Part shown: positions 41,474 through 51,023 of the stretch, piece by piece
Position numbering within the stretch: position 1 is the stretch's first letter
Layout: every line of letters starts with the position of its first letter
Source of the DNA: Clostridia bacterium
GTDB lineage: Bacteria > Bacillota > Clostridia > Peptostreptococcales > Anaerovoracaceae
NCBI GenBank assembly: GCA_024403215.1
Contig: JAKSSJ010000001.1
Coordinates: forward strand, 1-59,498
Length of the DNA stretch: 59,498 nt
Reading direction: 5' to 3'
Notes under the pieces: generated by a model
The model's input: the letters and a program-made list of their open reading frames with translations, nothing else
What the model was told of the DNA's origin: nothing
Databases searched by the model: none
Program-made: the position numbers and the translations under genes

Positions 41474-42819
41474 TGACAAACAGAACTAAAGAAAACATAA
41501 AATCAGTAATCATAGTAGTATTGTTTCTTACAACAATACTACTTTTATATTTAGTCTTTGCAAAATCTGCAGATGTAAACATCAAAAATCTTTTGCCTCA
41601 CCAAAAGCAAGAAGAGGTTTTGGATGCTGTGCTAGCAAAGGATGTTGCCGTGCCAAAGAAAGCTGTTTATTCAAACGGCAGCGGTGCATATATTAGTGCA
41701 AACGAAAAAGACAGATTGTTTGAAAAAGCTCTTGCGTTTTTTGCATCGGCCTCAAACCAAGGCACAATGATGGTTTCAGAGGTTTCACTTGCAGAATACG
41801 AGGAGGCTGTTCACCATGCAGAATCGCTCAGCTTTAATTTTGATTATTCAATTCCGTTCTCAGAGTTTATAAAAACATATGAAATAAAAAGAGCAAGTGG
41901 TTTTGCAAATATTAATAGCATTTCCGCATTTGTTTTTTCTGGCTCGGACGCAAACAACATAATTGCAGCAGACTATTTCACCGGAAAATATTTTAGAATT
42001 GTTTACGAATCAGAACGCGCTTGGAAGGATGAAATTCTTTTAGGCCGTGAACCATCAGGAGAAAGCTCGTATAGAATAGATCAGGTGCTTGGCCTTGGTG
42101 CTGGTGCTTTGGTGCCAGTTTCAACATCAAGAAAAACAGAAGAGATAGTTTTCATAACTGAAGACTATTCTGAAGAGTCACCAATATTAAAATCTGTTGC
42201 ATCAACTGTATTTGGAAACAACTTTAGTTTTGTAAGACGTATTCACGACAATTTTGGAAACCTTACATTTATGTACGGCTATGGCGGAAAAACCTTAAGC
42301 TCTAACGCAAATGGTTCTTTGGAATACAAGCAAACAGATCTTCAGGATGGAAGTTCAAATGGATTTTATGGAGACCTGCAAACTGCAGTAAACTTTATTG
42401 CGGCTTGCGGTGGTTTTAATGTAAATAAGGATAGCACTCAGTTTGTATTAGCTGGTGCAGAAAAAGATACAAGCTCTGATTCATATACCTTCTACTTTAT
42501 GCAAGAGCTTGACGGAGAAATAGTATACACAGAAAAACCATTTGCTGTAATGGTTAGAGTAGAAAAAGGACAAGTAAGCTCTTACCTAAGACAAGCAATT
42601 TATGCAAACAGATCCTATGCACAAAGAGAAGAAGTTTTGCAAGCAGCAAATGCAATCATTCAATCAAGGTTTGGTTTTGATTTATCAGTAACAGCAGAAA
42701 ATTTAGTAAGCATTTCAACATGCTATAAAGAAAAGGATGGAAATCTTGTTCCATCTTGGATGCTTAGATTTGCAGATGGGAGCACAGAATGGATTGGTCT
42801 AAAGCGAAGTCAGTATTAA
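41473..42819 (+). CDS. yycH: YycH-like membrane-anchored regulator of WalK
   Basis: 448 residues. A short cytoplasmic head (TNRTKENIKS), one membrane span (VIIVVLFLTTILLLYLVFA) and a large extracellular domain fit YycH. The family assignment rests on this layout plus the following YycI-like, YycJ and HtrA genes. In Bacillus and Staphylococcus YycH and YycI contact the WalK sensor kinase and tune cell-wall hydrolase control. Overlaps the next gene by 31 bp. Confidence 0.75.
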   Translation: MTNRTKENIKSVIIVVLFLTTILLLYLVFAKSADVNIKNLLPHQKQEEVLDAVLAKDVAVPKKAVYSNGSGAYISANEKDRLFEKALAFFASASNQGTMMVSEVSLAEYEEAVHHAESLSFNFDYSIPFSEFIKTYEIKRASGFANINSISAFVFSGSDANNIIAADYFTGKYFRIVYESERAWKDEILLGREPSGESSYRIDQVLGLGAGALVPVSTSRKTEEIVFITEDYSEESPILKSVASTVFGNNFSFVRRIHDNFGNLTFMYGYGGKTLSSNANGSLEYKQTDLQDGSSNGFYGDLQTAVNFIAACGGFNVNKDSTQFVLAGAEKDTSSDSYTFYFMQELDGEIVYTEKPFAVMVRVEKGQVSSYLRQAIYANRSYAQREEVLQAANAIIQSRFGFDLSVTAENLVSISTCYKEKDGNLVPSWMLRFADGSTEWIGLKRSQY

Positions 42820-43304
42820 TAATTGCACTGCTTGCTGTTTGTTTGCTGCTCTCTGGAATTTTGCTTGAAGGAAAGCTTGCGGACAGCAAGAAAGAAAAGA
42901 TTGCAATTGAAGAAACAAAAGAATATATAAAGTCTATCGGCGCAGAGCTTAGCACGGAGATTCCTCTTGATAGGCCAGCTCTTCCTGTAATTTTTGTTGA
43001 GTATGATGAAAAGGCAGAAGGCCTTACATATAAAGACTACAAGGTTTATGCTGGAGCAAAAGAGGCAAGTGGCTACTCACTCTCAAAGGAAGGAGAAAGC
43101 AGTGCTAAGGTTATACCTGCTCACATTGCTCTTCTTCAGGCTGTTTCAAACGCAGAAAACAAGACTGAAATTACAAGCATAGAGCTTGTGTACTATATCG
43201 ATACTAGTGTATATAGCGGCAGCCCAAACAGCGATACAGCTATTCCTGCGTGGAGGGTTGAAACAAGTAATGGAACCTACTACGTAAATGCTTATGCACA
43301 ATAA
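42789..43304 (+). CDS. yycI: YycI-like two-component regulatory protein
   Basis: 171 residues. The start MDWSKAKSVLIIALLAVCLLL closely matches the YycI N-terminus (MDWSKxK plus one membrane span). The extracellular part is shorter than the ~260-280 residues of Bacillus YycI, and ends IPAWRVETSNGTYYVNAYAQ, typical of the PepSY-like YycI fold. Partner of YycH. Confidence 0.82.
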   Translation: MDWSKAKSVLIIALLAVCLLLSGILLEGKLADSKKEKIAIEETKEYIKSIGAELSTEIPLDRPALPVIFVEYDEKAEGLTYKDYKVYAGAKEASGYSLSKEGESSAKVIPAHIALLQAVSNAENKTEITSIELVYYIDTSVYSGSPNSDTAIPAWRVETSNGTYYVNAYAQ

Positions 43305-43358
43305 ACAAATAAACGACACATCATCTTCACATAGTTATACGATAATATAGGAGCAGAA

Positions 43359-44171
43359 ATGAATTTGGCGATATGCTCTCTTGCAAGCGGGAGCAGCGGG
43401 AATTGTTACCTGGTAAAATCAAATAATACATCAATTCTTGTAGACGCCGGTCTTTCAGCAAAACAAATTTCTGAAAGGCTACTTTGCTGCGGTGTGCGCT
43501 TAGAAGATTTAAGCGCGGTGCTCCTAACTCATGAACATTCTGATCATACGCAAGGAATCAAGGTCCTCTTAAAATCAGAAAACATAAAACTATACACTAA
43601 CAGGAAAACTTTTAGCGGCACAAATTTAAATTTGAATGAAAACCAAGTTGTCATAGTTAAAACTGGCGAAACCTTTCAAATAGGTGATTTAACAGTTTCG
43701 TCCTTTCAAAACTCTCATGATGCCGCTGATCCAATGGGCTTTTCAATTAGCGCAAACAATAAGACCATAACAATAGTTACAGATACAGGTTTCGTAACAG
43801 AAGAAGCATATAATAATATGAAGCTTGCTGACATTCTTGTCTTAGAATCTAATCATGATGAAAACATTCTAAAGATAGGAAGATATCCTTGGTTTCTTAA
43901 GCAAAGAATACTTGGGGATAAGGGGCACTTATCAAATGACGCCGCAGCAGAAATTCTGCAAAGGCTATACAAAGAGGGCGTTTGGAAACAGGATTTGGGA
44001 AGCGAGGCTCACCAGGTTCTTTTAGCCCATCTGTCTTTGGAAAACAATTTTCCAGAGATGGCTCAAACAACAGTATCAAATATTTTAGAGGCGGACGGAG
44101 TAGACGTTGGCAGAAGTGTTAAGTTATTTACACTGTCGAGAACAGAACCAAGTCCGCTGTTTGAAGCATAA
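43359..44171 (+). CDS. yycJ: MBL-fold metallohydrolase YycJ/WalJ
   Basis: 270 residues. LASGSSGNCYLVKSNNTSILVDAGLSAKQI is the YycJ opening, LTHEHSDHTQGI is the HxHxDH metal site (about 60-70), and FQNSHDAADPMGF plus VTDTGFV and LESNHDENIL supply the other ligands. Usually the last gene of the wal cluster; likely a nuclease/hydrolase in DNA repair or wall homeostasis. htrA follows after 39 bp. Confidence 0.92.
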   Translation: MNLAICSLASGSSGNCYLVKSNNTSILVDAGLSAKQISERLLCCGVRLEDLSAVLLTHEHSDHTQGIKVLLKSENIKLYTNRKTFSGTNLNLNENQVVIVKTGETFQIGDLTVSSFQNSHDAADPMGFSISANNKTITIVTDTGFVTEEAYNNMKLADILVLESNHDENILKIGRYPWFLKQRILGDKGHLSNDAAAEILQRLYKEGVWKQDLGSEAHQVLLAHLSLENNFPEMAQTTVSNILEADGVDVGRSVKLFTLSRTEPSPLFEA

Positions 44172-44174
44172 TTT

Positions 44175-44200
44175 TTTAGGTGAGGTATTGTCCACCTAAA
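44175..44200 (+). promoter_or_regulatory. Hairpin directly before the htrA ribosome binding site
   Basis: TTTAGGTG (44175-44182) pairs with CACCTAAA (44193-44200), and GGAGG follows at once (44201-44205). The hairpin abuts but does not include the binding site; it could set mRNA stability or attenuate read-through from yycJ. Confidence 0.4.
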
Positions 44201-44210
44201 GGAGGAAGAA

Positions 44211-45410
44211 ATGAAAAAAGTTGCAGCAGTAGTGCTTATTGTAGCACTCGCATTCTTGGCTGGCTTTAGCGGCGGCATGCTTGCAAATCAGCAGTCAGGA
44301 TCTGGCGTCAGCATTGATGCCTTTGGCCAAAGATTTGAAGTAACACAAAAGAAGGAAAAGACTCCTGCTCAAAATGTTACAATCAATGTTTCTGAAGAAG
44401 GAACAATAGCAGAAGCAATTGCAGAAAAAGCCCTTCCATCAGTTGTAGGAATTACAACAACATTCGAAAGCACTTATCAGAGCATAGATATGTTTGATTT
44501 CTTTGGCTTTGGCGGTGGCGGCAGAAATTATAACTATGAATCAACAGGAGTTGGAACTGGCTTTATCATTGATGAGGCCGGCTATATTCTTACCAACTCT
44601 CATGTAATAAACGACGGTCAGTATAAATCCGTAAAGGTAAGTCTGTATGATGGCGAGGAGCTTGAAGGAAAGGTTCTTTGGAATGATTCCACTTTAGACC
44701 TTGCAGTGGTAAGGGTTGAGGCCACTGGCCTTACAGCTGTAGAAATTGGAGATTCCGATACAGTAAAAATTGGGTCCTATGCGGCAGCAATAGGAAATCC
44801 TTTGGGTCTTGCATTTGAAAGATCTATGAGCCAGGGAATCATCTCCGGCCTTAATAGAACAATAACAGTAAGCACGGATGGCAGCACAACAAATGCTACT
44901 ACAATGGAAAATCTTATCCAAACAGATGCTACTATCAATTCCGGAAATTCCGGCGGCCCACTTTTCAACTCTAAAGGAGAGGTTATAGGCATCAATTCCG
45001 CAAAGGCTTCCAATGGCGAGGGCATGGGCTTTGCAATTCCAATCAATATTGCAAATCCAATAGTGCAGCAGATAAAAGAGACTGGTAAGTTTGAAAGACC
45101 ATATATTGGAATTTCAGGCGTTGGACTTGAGGGCCAGACGGGCTATAGCTCGGATCAGCTTAAGGAAATGTTTGGTACCGACAAGGGTATTTACGTAAAT
45201 AGCGTAGTAGAAGGTGGCGGTGCCGAGGCGGCTGGCCTTAAAAAGGGCGATGTCATTACAAAGGTTAATGGAACCGAAGTTGGTACCATGAACAAAATCA
45301 ACTCAATTTTGATTAAATTTAAGGCAGGAGACAAGGTTGATGTTGAATATATGAGGGATGGCGAGACCAAAAAGACAAGTATCACCCTCCAAACACAGCT
45401 ACTTAAATAG
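44211..45410 (+). CDS. htrA: HtrA/DegP-like serine protease
   Basis: 399 residues. One N-terminal membrane anchor (VAAVVLIVALAFLAGFSGGML). Trypsin-like protease domain with ILTNSHVINDG (His), STLDLAVVRVEA (Asp) and TINSGNSGGPLFNS (Ser). A single PDZ domain with EAAGLKKGDVITKVNGTEV. A Gly-rich loop (FGFGGGGRN) is the LA-loop region. Degrades misfolded proteins outside the membrane; the wal-cluster location is conserved in Firmicutes. Confidence 0.95.
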   Translation: MKKVAAVVLIVALAFLAGFSGGMLANQQSGSGVSIDAFGQRFEVTQKKEKTPAQNVTINVSEEGTIAEAIAEKALPSVVGITTTFESTYQSIDMFDFFGFGGGGRNYNYESTGVGTGFIIDEAGYILTNSHVINDGQYKSVKVSLYDGEELEGKVLWNDSTLDLAVVRVEATGLTAVEIGDSDTVKIGSYAAAIGNPLGLAFERSMSQGIISGLNRTITVSTDGSTTNATTMENLIQTDATINSGNSGGPLFNSKGEVIGINSAKASNGEGMGFAIPINIANPIVQQIKETGKFERPYIGISGVGLEGQTGYSSDQLKEMFGTDKGIYVNSVVEGGGAEAAGLKKGDVITKVNGTEVGTMNKINSILIKFKAGDKVDVEYMRDGETKKTSITLQTQLLK

Positions 45411-45424
45411 TATTTAGCGCAGTG

Positions 45425-45458
45425 AAAGCCGGGCCCGAATGGACCTGGCTTTTTGTTT
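45425..45458 (+). terminator. Terminator after htrA
   Basis: AAAGCCGGGCCC (45425-45436) pairs with GGACCTGGCTTT (45441-45452), one mismatch, followed by TTGTTTTA. Lies 15 bp after the htrA stop and closes the yyc operon. Confidence 0.85.
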
Positions 45459-45497
45459 TACTAACCAAATCTTCATTAATTTTTCTATTATATATTA

Positions 45498-45526
45498 TTG
45501 TAATAGACAAAAACTTATGATATAAT
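45498..45526 (+). promoter_or_regulatory. Promoter of ftsH
   Basis: TTGTAA (45498-45503), a 17-bp spacer and TATAAT (45521-45526), with TG one base before the -10 (extended). The leader is about 60 bases, with AAGGAG before the start. Confidence 0.85.
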
Positions 45527-45595
45527 TACGTACCAAAATTCAAAATTGTATTGGGGAAACAAAAAACCAAGGGATTTATAAGGAGAATTTTATAG

Positions 45596-47683
45596 ATGAA
45601 CAACAAAAAAGGACCACAATTATTTAAGGGACTAGCACTTTACGCAGTAATTTTTCTGGTAGTCATTGCTATAGTTTCTTCTGTTTCTGGAGGATTCTTT
45701 GCAGATGACCAAAGCACAACAGAGCTTGAGTACTCAGACTTTGTGCTTTACCTAGAAAAAGGCATGGTAAACGAGGTTATCGTAAAGGAAAATTCCCTTA
45801 CCTATAAAGGAAAATTAGTAGACGGCACTGCTTTTGTAGTTTCTGTTCCGTCATCTTATGATGCTGCAGTAATTACAGAAAAATATTTAGTGCCTCTTTC
45901 AGCAGATGGAGTACTTACTGTAACAACAGTAAAGGCATCTGCTTTGTCGGGCTTACTCGGCTGGCTTCCAACCATTCTGATGTTTATTCTTCTGATAATT
46001 ATGTTCAGAAGTCTTTCAGGTGGCGGCAAAGGCGGAGTAATGAACTTTGGAAAGTCTAAAGCTAGAATGACAAAGGGTGAAAACAAAATCACCTTTGAAA
46101 AGGTTGCAGCTTTGGAGGAAGAAAAGCAAGAGCTCGCAGAAATTGTCGATTACTTAAAGAATCCAAAGAAATATAAAGAGATGGGCGCAAGAATTCCAAG
46201 AGGAGTTCTTCTTGTAGGCCCTCCAGGAACAGGTAAGACATATATTTCAAAGGCAGTTGCAGGTGAAGCAGATGTTCCATTCTTCAGCATTTCTGGTTCA
46301 GATTTTGTAGAAATGTTTGTAGGTGTTGGTGCATCAAGAGTTAGAGATCTTTTCGCTGATGCAAAGAAGAACTCACCTTGCATAGTATTCATTGACGAAA
46401 TCGATGCTGTAGGCAGAAGAAGAGGCGCAGGCATTGGTGGTGGAAACGATGAAAGAGAGCAAACATTAAACCAGCTCCTTGTTGAGATGGATGGATTTGA
46501 TGAGAACTCTGGAATCATTGTGCTCGCAGCAACAAACCGTCCAGATGTTTTAGACCCTGCTATTTTAAGACCTGGTAGATTCGATAGACAGATTGTTATC
46601 TCTACTCCAGACGTTAAGGGCAGAGAAGAAGTCTTTGCACTTTATGCAAAGGGAAAGCCACTGGATGAACAGATTGACATGAAGGTTCTTGCAAAAAGAA
46701 CCCCAGGCTTTACACCAGCTGATATTGAAAACACTATGAATGAAGCCGCACTTCTTACAGCAAGAAGAAACGGAACTATCATTCATATGGATGATATTGA
46801 AGAAGCAATCACAAGAGTAATTGCTGGACCACAAAAGAAGTCAAGAGTTATCAGTGAGAAAGAAAAGAGACTCACAGCTTACCATGAAGCTGGACATGCA
46901 GTTGTTATGCGTAGTACAGAAGGCGGCGATCCAGTTCACCAGGTAACTATTATGCCAAGAGGAAGCGCTGGCGGATTTACAGAGCAGCTTCCACAAGAAG
47001 ATAGATACTATGCAACAAAGACTCAGATGGAAGAAGAGATTAGACATCTTCTTGGCGGAAGAGTTGCTGAAGCAATTTATCTTAAAGATATTTCAACTGG
47101 CGCATCAAACGACCTTGAAAGAGCAACAAAGATTGCACACGACATGGTTACAAAGTATGGTATGTCAGAAGCAATCGGTCCTGTAAACTATTCTGATGCA
47201 GACGAAGTATTCCTTGGAAGGGACTTTACTTCAAAGCAGAATTATTCAGAAGAGCTTGCATCAAAGATTGATGCAGAGGTTAAGTCTATCATAGAAGCTG
47301 CTTATGCTGAAACAGAAAAGATTTTAAAGAAGCATAAGAAAGAGATAGAAAGAGTTGCAGAGGCGCTTCTTGAAATGGAAACCTTAGACCAGGAAGAATT
47401 CGAAGCAGTATTTGCTGGAACAAAGACTATAGAAGAGCTTAAGTCTGCAGATGCAGAAAGATTTGCCGCAAGAAAAGTTATTGAAGACGAAGAAGCCAAA
47501 AAGCGTGCAGAAAAAGAAGCAGAGGAAGCAAAGGCTGCAGAAAAAGAAAAGCTTAATGGCGTAAGAGTTGCAATTCTTGATAAAGACGGAAAATTTGTAG
47601 TTAAAGAAAACGAAGATAGTGCCGAAGATAATCAGGCAGAAAATTCTGAAGAGAGTTCTGAAGACAATTCCGAAAATGAATAA
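45596..47683 (+). CDS. ftsH: ATP-dependent zinc metalloprotease FtsH
   Basis: 695 residues. Two membrane spans (LYAVIFLVVIAIVSSV near 20 and LLGWLPTILMFILLIIMF near 125) flank a short extracellular domain. AAA+ motifs: LLVGPPGTGKTYISKAVAGE (Walker A, about 205), IVFIDEIDAVGR (Walker B) and RPGRFDRQI (second region of homology). Zinc site: AYHEAGHAVV (about 425). A charged C-terminal extension of about 90 residues ends in Glu/Asp/Ser-rich sequence. Quality control of membrane proteins. Confidence 0.97.
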   Translation: MNNKKGPQLFKGLALYAVIFLVVIAIVSSVSGGFFADDQSTTELEYSDFVLYLEKGMVNEVIVKENSLTYKGKLVDGTAFVVSVPSSYDAAVITEKYLVPLSADGVLTVTTVKASALSGLLGWLPTILMFILLIIMFRSLSGGGKGGVMNFGKSKARMTKGENKITFEKVAALEEEKQELAEIVDYLKNPKKYKEMGARIPRGVLLVGPPGTGKTYISKAVAGEADVPFFSISGSDFVEMFVGVGASRVRDLFADAKKNSPCIVFIDEIDAVGRRRGAGIGGGNDEREQTLNQLLVEMDGFDENSGIIVLAATNRPDVLDPAILRPGRFDRQIVISTPDVKGREEVFALYAKGKPLDEQIDMKVLAKRTPGFTPADIENTMNEAALLTARRNGTIIHMDDIEEAITRVIAGPQKKSRVISEKEKRLTAYHEAGHAVVMRSTEGGDPVHQVTIMPRGSAGGFTEQLPQEDRYYATKTQMEEEIRHLLGGRVAEAIYLKDISTGASNDLERATKIAHDMVTKYGMSEAIGPVNYSDADEVFLGRDFTSKQNYSEELASKIDAEVKSIIEAAYAETEKILKKHKKEIERVAEALLEMETLDQEEFEAVFAGTKTIEELKSADAERFAARKVIEDEEAKKRAEKEAEEAKAAEKEKLNGVRVAILDKDGKFVVKENEDSAEDNQAENSEESSEDNSENE

Positions 47684-48848
47684 CGAAACTTTTACTAACA
47701 ATTTAATAAACAGCAGTATTTATCACCTGCTTAATTTTGAGAAGTATCAAAATTTTCAGCAGGCTGCAAGACAAGCCGCAACAAACAATAACTATCAAAT
47801 TGTTTTGTTTTCTGATGACTTTAATACTCTCTTCTCAGTAGAGACCAAACATGATACAACAATAGAGGCTGCTATCAGCTCGTCCTTTGCTCAGGTAGAG
47901 GATAGAGAAAAGAAGGGCTCAAGAGTTGATGTAAACGGCGTTGCAACATACTGGGGACCTTGTATGGTTGCAGGCAACAAATATTATTTGATGCTTGTAG
48001 ACAACGACAAAAAGTATAGTCAGGAAGATATAGTAAAGCTTGCAGAGATAATTGAGCTTGCAATGGGTATGTGGAACTACGTTCCACTCAGGGATCCATC
48101 AACGGAGTTTATTAGGGCTTTAAGAAGAGGAAACAAAGAGCTCGCACAAACTCTTGCTGCAGAGCTTAAGCTTAACGAAAATGATATTGCACTTGTTTTT
48201 GCTGTTTCAGGAATTAAGAAGAAGGATGCTCAAAAGCTCCTTGCAAAATTCCAAGCAGAAAAGAACATGACAACAATCATAAACGTTGAGCAGGATGAAA
48301 TCACAGGAATAGTTTTAAGGACGCCAGGCCTTGCTCCATACAATTCAGAAGATTGGGAAGATTTTGCTCAAAAGATGTACGAGCAGGGCGCTCCAAAGAC
48401 TATGCATGTAAGAGGTCTATACAATATAGAAGATGCTTGCAATGCATTTAGGCTCGTTGGGGAATCAGAAGCTTTCCTTCAACTCATATTCCCATACAGA
48501 CATTCGTTTAGTAAATATGAATTAGTGTTTACAAGCACTTGTATAAATATGTGTATGCAAGGCGGCGTAGCAAAAAAGAATTGCTTAGATTTAATAAGAC
48601 CAATTCTTGTTAGAACAGATCTTAAGTCCACGCAGCTAAAAGAAACGCTTGAAGTTTTTGTGCTTGACGCCGGACTTTCAACAACAAAGACTGCAGAACT
48701 ATTAGATGTTCATGTAAACACAGTTCAATATAGACTAAAGAGAATAAGAGAAATTTTAGGTGTAGATATAACATCTAACACAATAGTACCAGCGCTGATG
48801 AGCGCTTTGGCAATAACAAGAATCGAAAAGGAGGCAGGGCCACTCTAA
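47676..48848 (+). CDS. PucR/CdaR-type helix-turn-helix regulator
   Basis: 390 residues from ATG 47676, which overlaps the ftsH stop by 8 bp; an upstream in-frame codon lies inside ftsH. The N-terminal ~250 residues form an unassigned sensor-like region. The C-terminus LKETLEVFVLDAGLSTTKTAELLDVHVNTVQYRLKRIREILGV-type sequence is the PucR HTH_30 domain. Target genes are unknown; the position between ftsH and coaX suggests a local or coenzyme-related role only weakly. Confidence 0.85.
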   Translation: MNNETFTNNLINSSIYHLLNFEKYQNFQQAARQAATNNNYQIVLFSDDFNTLFSVETKHDTTIEAAISSSFAQVEDREKKGSRVDVNGVATYWGPCMVAGNKYYLMLVDNDKKYSQEDIVKLAEIIELAMGMWNYVPLRDPSTEFIRALRRGNKELAQTLAAELKLNENDIALVFAVSGIKKKDAQKLLAKFQAEKNMTTIINVEQDEITGIVLRTPGLAPYNSEDWEDFAQKMYEQGAPKTMHVRGLYNIEDACNAFRLVGESEAFLQLIFPYRHSFSKYELVFTSTCINMCMQGGVAKKNCLDLIRPILVRTDLKSTQLKETLEVFVLDAGLSTTKTAELLDVHVNTVQYRLKRIREILGVDITSNTIVPALMSALAITRIEKEAGPL

Positions 48849-48866
48849 ATGAGGGCGCGAGCACAA

Positions 48867-49658
48867 ATGTTATTAGCAATTGATGTAGGTAATACAAATG
48901 TAGTCTGCGGACTATATGATGGAAAGAAGCTATTGCAGTTTTGGAGAATGGAAACTTCTCAAAGAAAATCTGCTGACGAATATGGAATAGCATTAAAGCA
49001 AATGTTTGAAGCAGATGGCTATTCGTTTAAACAGGTTGACGATGTAATCATTGCAACAGTTGTTCCATCGCTTACTTATACACTTCAGCATTTTTCTGAA
49101 AAGTATTTTAAAAAGACACCAATATTTGTAGAGCCTGGAATTAAAACAGGACTTATAGTTAAATACGATAACCCAAAGCTTCTTGGTGCTGATAGAATAG
49201 TAAATTCTGTTGCTGCCTATGAAAGCTATAAAGCACCTCTTATTGTAATAGACTTTGGAACAGCAACAACAGTTTGCGCTGTATCCGATAAGGCTGAATA
49301 CTTAGGTGGTGTTATAGCACCGGGAGTTAAAATTTCATCAGAGGCGCTGTTTGAAAAAACAGCCAAGCTTCCAAGAATCGAACTTGAGGTTCCAAAGCAA
49401 ATCATTTGCAGAAATACTGCAGAATGCATGCAGTCAGGCGTTCTTTATGGTCACATAGGAATGATTGAATATATTGTTGATCACATGAAGAAGGAAATTG
49501 CAAAAGAATGCAAGTTTGAGGAAGGCTCGAAAAAAATCACCGTTGTAGCAACTGGAGGACTTTCAAGTCTTATCGCAGAATATACAGATGTTATTGATGT
49601 TGTAGATAAGAGGCTCACTCTTACAGGACTTGAACTTATTTATGAAAAAAATAGATAA
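48867..49658 (+). CDS. coaX: Type III pantothenate kinase
   Basis: 263 residues if started at MLLAIDVGNTN (48867), the usual family start; an ATG at 48849 would add MRARAQ. LAIDVGNTNVVCGLYDG is the phosphate-binding loop, LLGADRIVNSVAAYE and VIDFGTATTVCAV are ASKHA motifs, and GGVIAPGVKISSEAL is the pantothenate site. First step of CoA synthesis. The pantothenate-type symporter at 9994 would supply substrate. Overlaps the dus gene by 17 bp. Confidence 0.95.
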   Translation: MLLAIDVGNTNVVCGLYDGKKLLQFWRMETSQRKSADEYGIALKQMFEADGYSFKQVDDVIIATVVPSLTYTLQHFSEKYFKKTPIFVEPGIKTGLIVKYDNPKLLGADRIVNSVAAYESYKAPLIVIDFGTATTVCAVSDKAEYLGGVIAPGVKISSEALFEKTAKLPRIELEVPKQIICRNTAECMQSGVLYGHIGMIEYIVDHMKKEIAKECKFEEGSKKITVVATGGLSSLIAEYTDVIDVVDKRLTLTGLELIYEKNR

Positions 49659-50544
49659 ACCGGTAATGGCGCCAATGGCTGGTGTAACGGACTGTGTTTT
49701 CAGGTATTTTGTTCATAGAGAGGGAGCGGCTCTTTCATATACGGAGCTTGTGTCTGCAAAGGGTTTGTATTATAAAAATGCGGGCACGGAAGAACTGCTA
49801 TATATAAATGAAAGAGAAGGAGATGTATTTATACAGCTCTTTGGCTCGGAGCCTGAGATTATAGCTCATGCGGTAAGATATCTTGAAGACAGGCCTAATG
49901 TTGGGATAGACATCAACATGGGTTGCCCGGTACCAAAGGTTTTTAAAAATGGCGAGGGCAGTGCGCTTTTAAAAGACCCAGAGCTTGCGGCCAGGCTAAT
50001 AGAAGCCGCAAAGAAAAGTACTAAAAAACCAGTCACTGCGAAAATGCGAATAGGAATTGATGATAAGCCTTATGACTACGTTGGCTTTGCTAAAAAATTA
50101 GAAGAGGCCGGCGCAGACATGATAGCTGTTCACGCAAGAACTAGGGAGCAATATTATAGCGGCAGCGCAAACTGGCAGGCAATAAAAGATATAAAAGAAA
50201 ACGTAAAGGTGCCGGTTATAGGCAATGGCGATGTTAAAGATCTTGATGATGCAAGCCGCATGAAAGAAGAAACTGGCTGCGACATCGTTATGATAGGAAG
50301 GGCTGCTATGGGAAACCCTTGGGTTTTCTCGGGTCGTCATCCAGGAAAAGAAGAAATTAAAAATCAAATTCTAGAGCATATGGCTCTCCTAATAGATTAC
50401 AAAGGAGAACAAAGAGCAATCAAAGAAATGCGAAAGCACAGCTCTTGGTATCTAAAAGGAGTGCCTGGTGCGCCAGAGTTTAGAAGAAAAGTTAATGAAG
50501 CAGCAACGGCTGCAGAAATAGAGAGTTTATTAAAGGAGATTTAA
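49642..50544 (+). CDS. dus: tRNA-dihydrouridine synthase
   Basis: 300 residues. KPVMAPMAGVTDCVFRYFV (FMN barrel start), ELVSAKGLYYKN, DINMGCPVPKVFKNGEGSALL with the catalytic Cys, VHARTREQYYSGSANW and GNGDVKDLDDA are Dus signatures; closest to DusB. Reduces uridines in tRNA D-loops. Starts inside coaX, 2 bp from greA, so the coaX-dus-greA-lysS unit is coupled. Confidence 0.93.
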   Translation: MKKIDKPVMAPMAGVTDCVFRYFVHREGAALSYTELVSAKGLYYKNAGTEELLYINEREGDVFIQLFGSEPEIIAHAVRYLEDRPNVGIDINMGCPVPKVFKNGEGSALLKDPELAARLIEAAKKSTKKPVTAKMRIGIDDKPYDYVGFAKKLEEAGADMIAVHARTREQYYSGSANWQAIKDIKENVKVPVIGNGDVKDLDDASRMKEETGCDIVMIGRAAMGNPWVFSGRHPGKEEIKNQILEHMALLIDYKGEQRAIKEMRKHSSWYLKGVPGAPEFRRKVNEAATAAEIESLLKEI

Positions 50545-50546
50545 AA

Positions 50547-51023
50547 ATGGCAGACGAAATTCTTTTAACACAACAAGGCTACGACGACATAGTCAAAGAA
50601 CATGAGTATTTAGTTACAGTTCGTCGTGCAGAGGTATCCGAACACTTAAAGGAAGCAAAATCCTACGGAGACCTTTCTGAAAATGCAGAATACGATGCTG
50701 CAAAGGATGAGCAGGCAAACCTCGAAGAGAGAATCGCTCGTCTTGAGTACATGATGAGAAACGCAAGGGTTGTAAGCGAAGATGAGCTTACAGGCGAACA
50801 CGTTAACCTCGGACTTACAGTAAAGATTAGAGACATTGATACAAAAGAAAAGTATACTTACACCATTGTAGGTATTACAGACGCAGATCCATTTGAAGGC
50901 AAGATTTCTAATGAATCTCCTGTTGGCAAGGCTCTTCTCGGAAAGAGAAAGGGAGAAAAGGTTGAAGTTGTAATGCCAGATAACAAGATAGCAATTTATC
51001 AGATTATGGAGATCACAAAGTAA
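50547..51023 (+). CDS. greA: Transcription elongation factor GreA
   Basis: 158 residues. The N-terminal coiled coil carries LLTQQGYDDIVKEHEYLVT and DLSENAEYDAAKDEQANLEERI, with the acidic tip residues. The C-terminal FKBP-like domain has TYTIVGITDADPFEGKISNESPVGKALLGKRKGEKVEV. Reactivates stalled RNA polymerase by transcript cleavage. Excellent AAAGGAGA site; stop overlaps the lysS start by one base (TAATG). Confidence 0.97.
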   Translation: MADEILLTQQGYDDIVKEHEYLVTVRRAEVSEHLKEAKSYGDLSENAEYDAAKDEQANLEERIARLEYMMRNARVVSEDELTGEHVNLGLTVKIRDIDTKEKYTYTIVGITDADPFEGKISNESPVGKALLGKRKGEKVEVVMPDNKIAIYQIMEITK

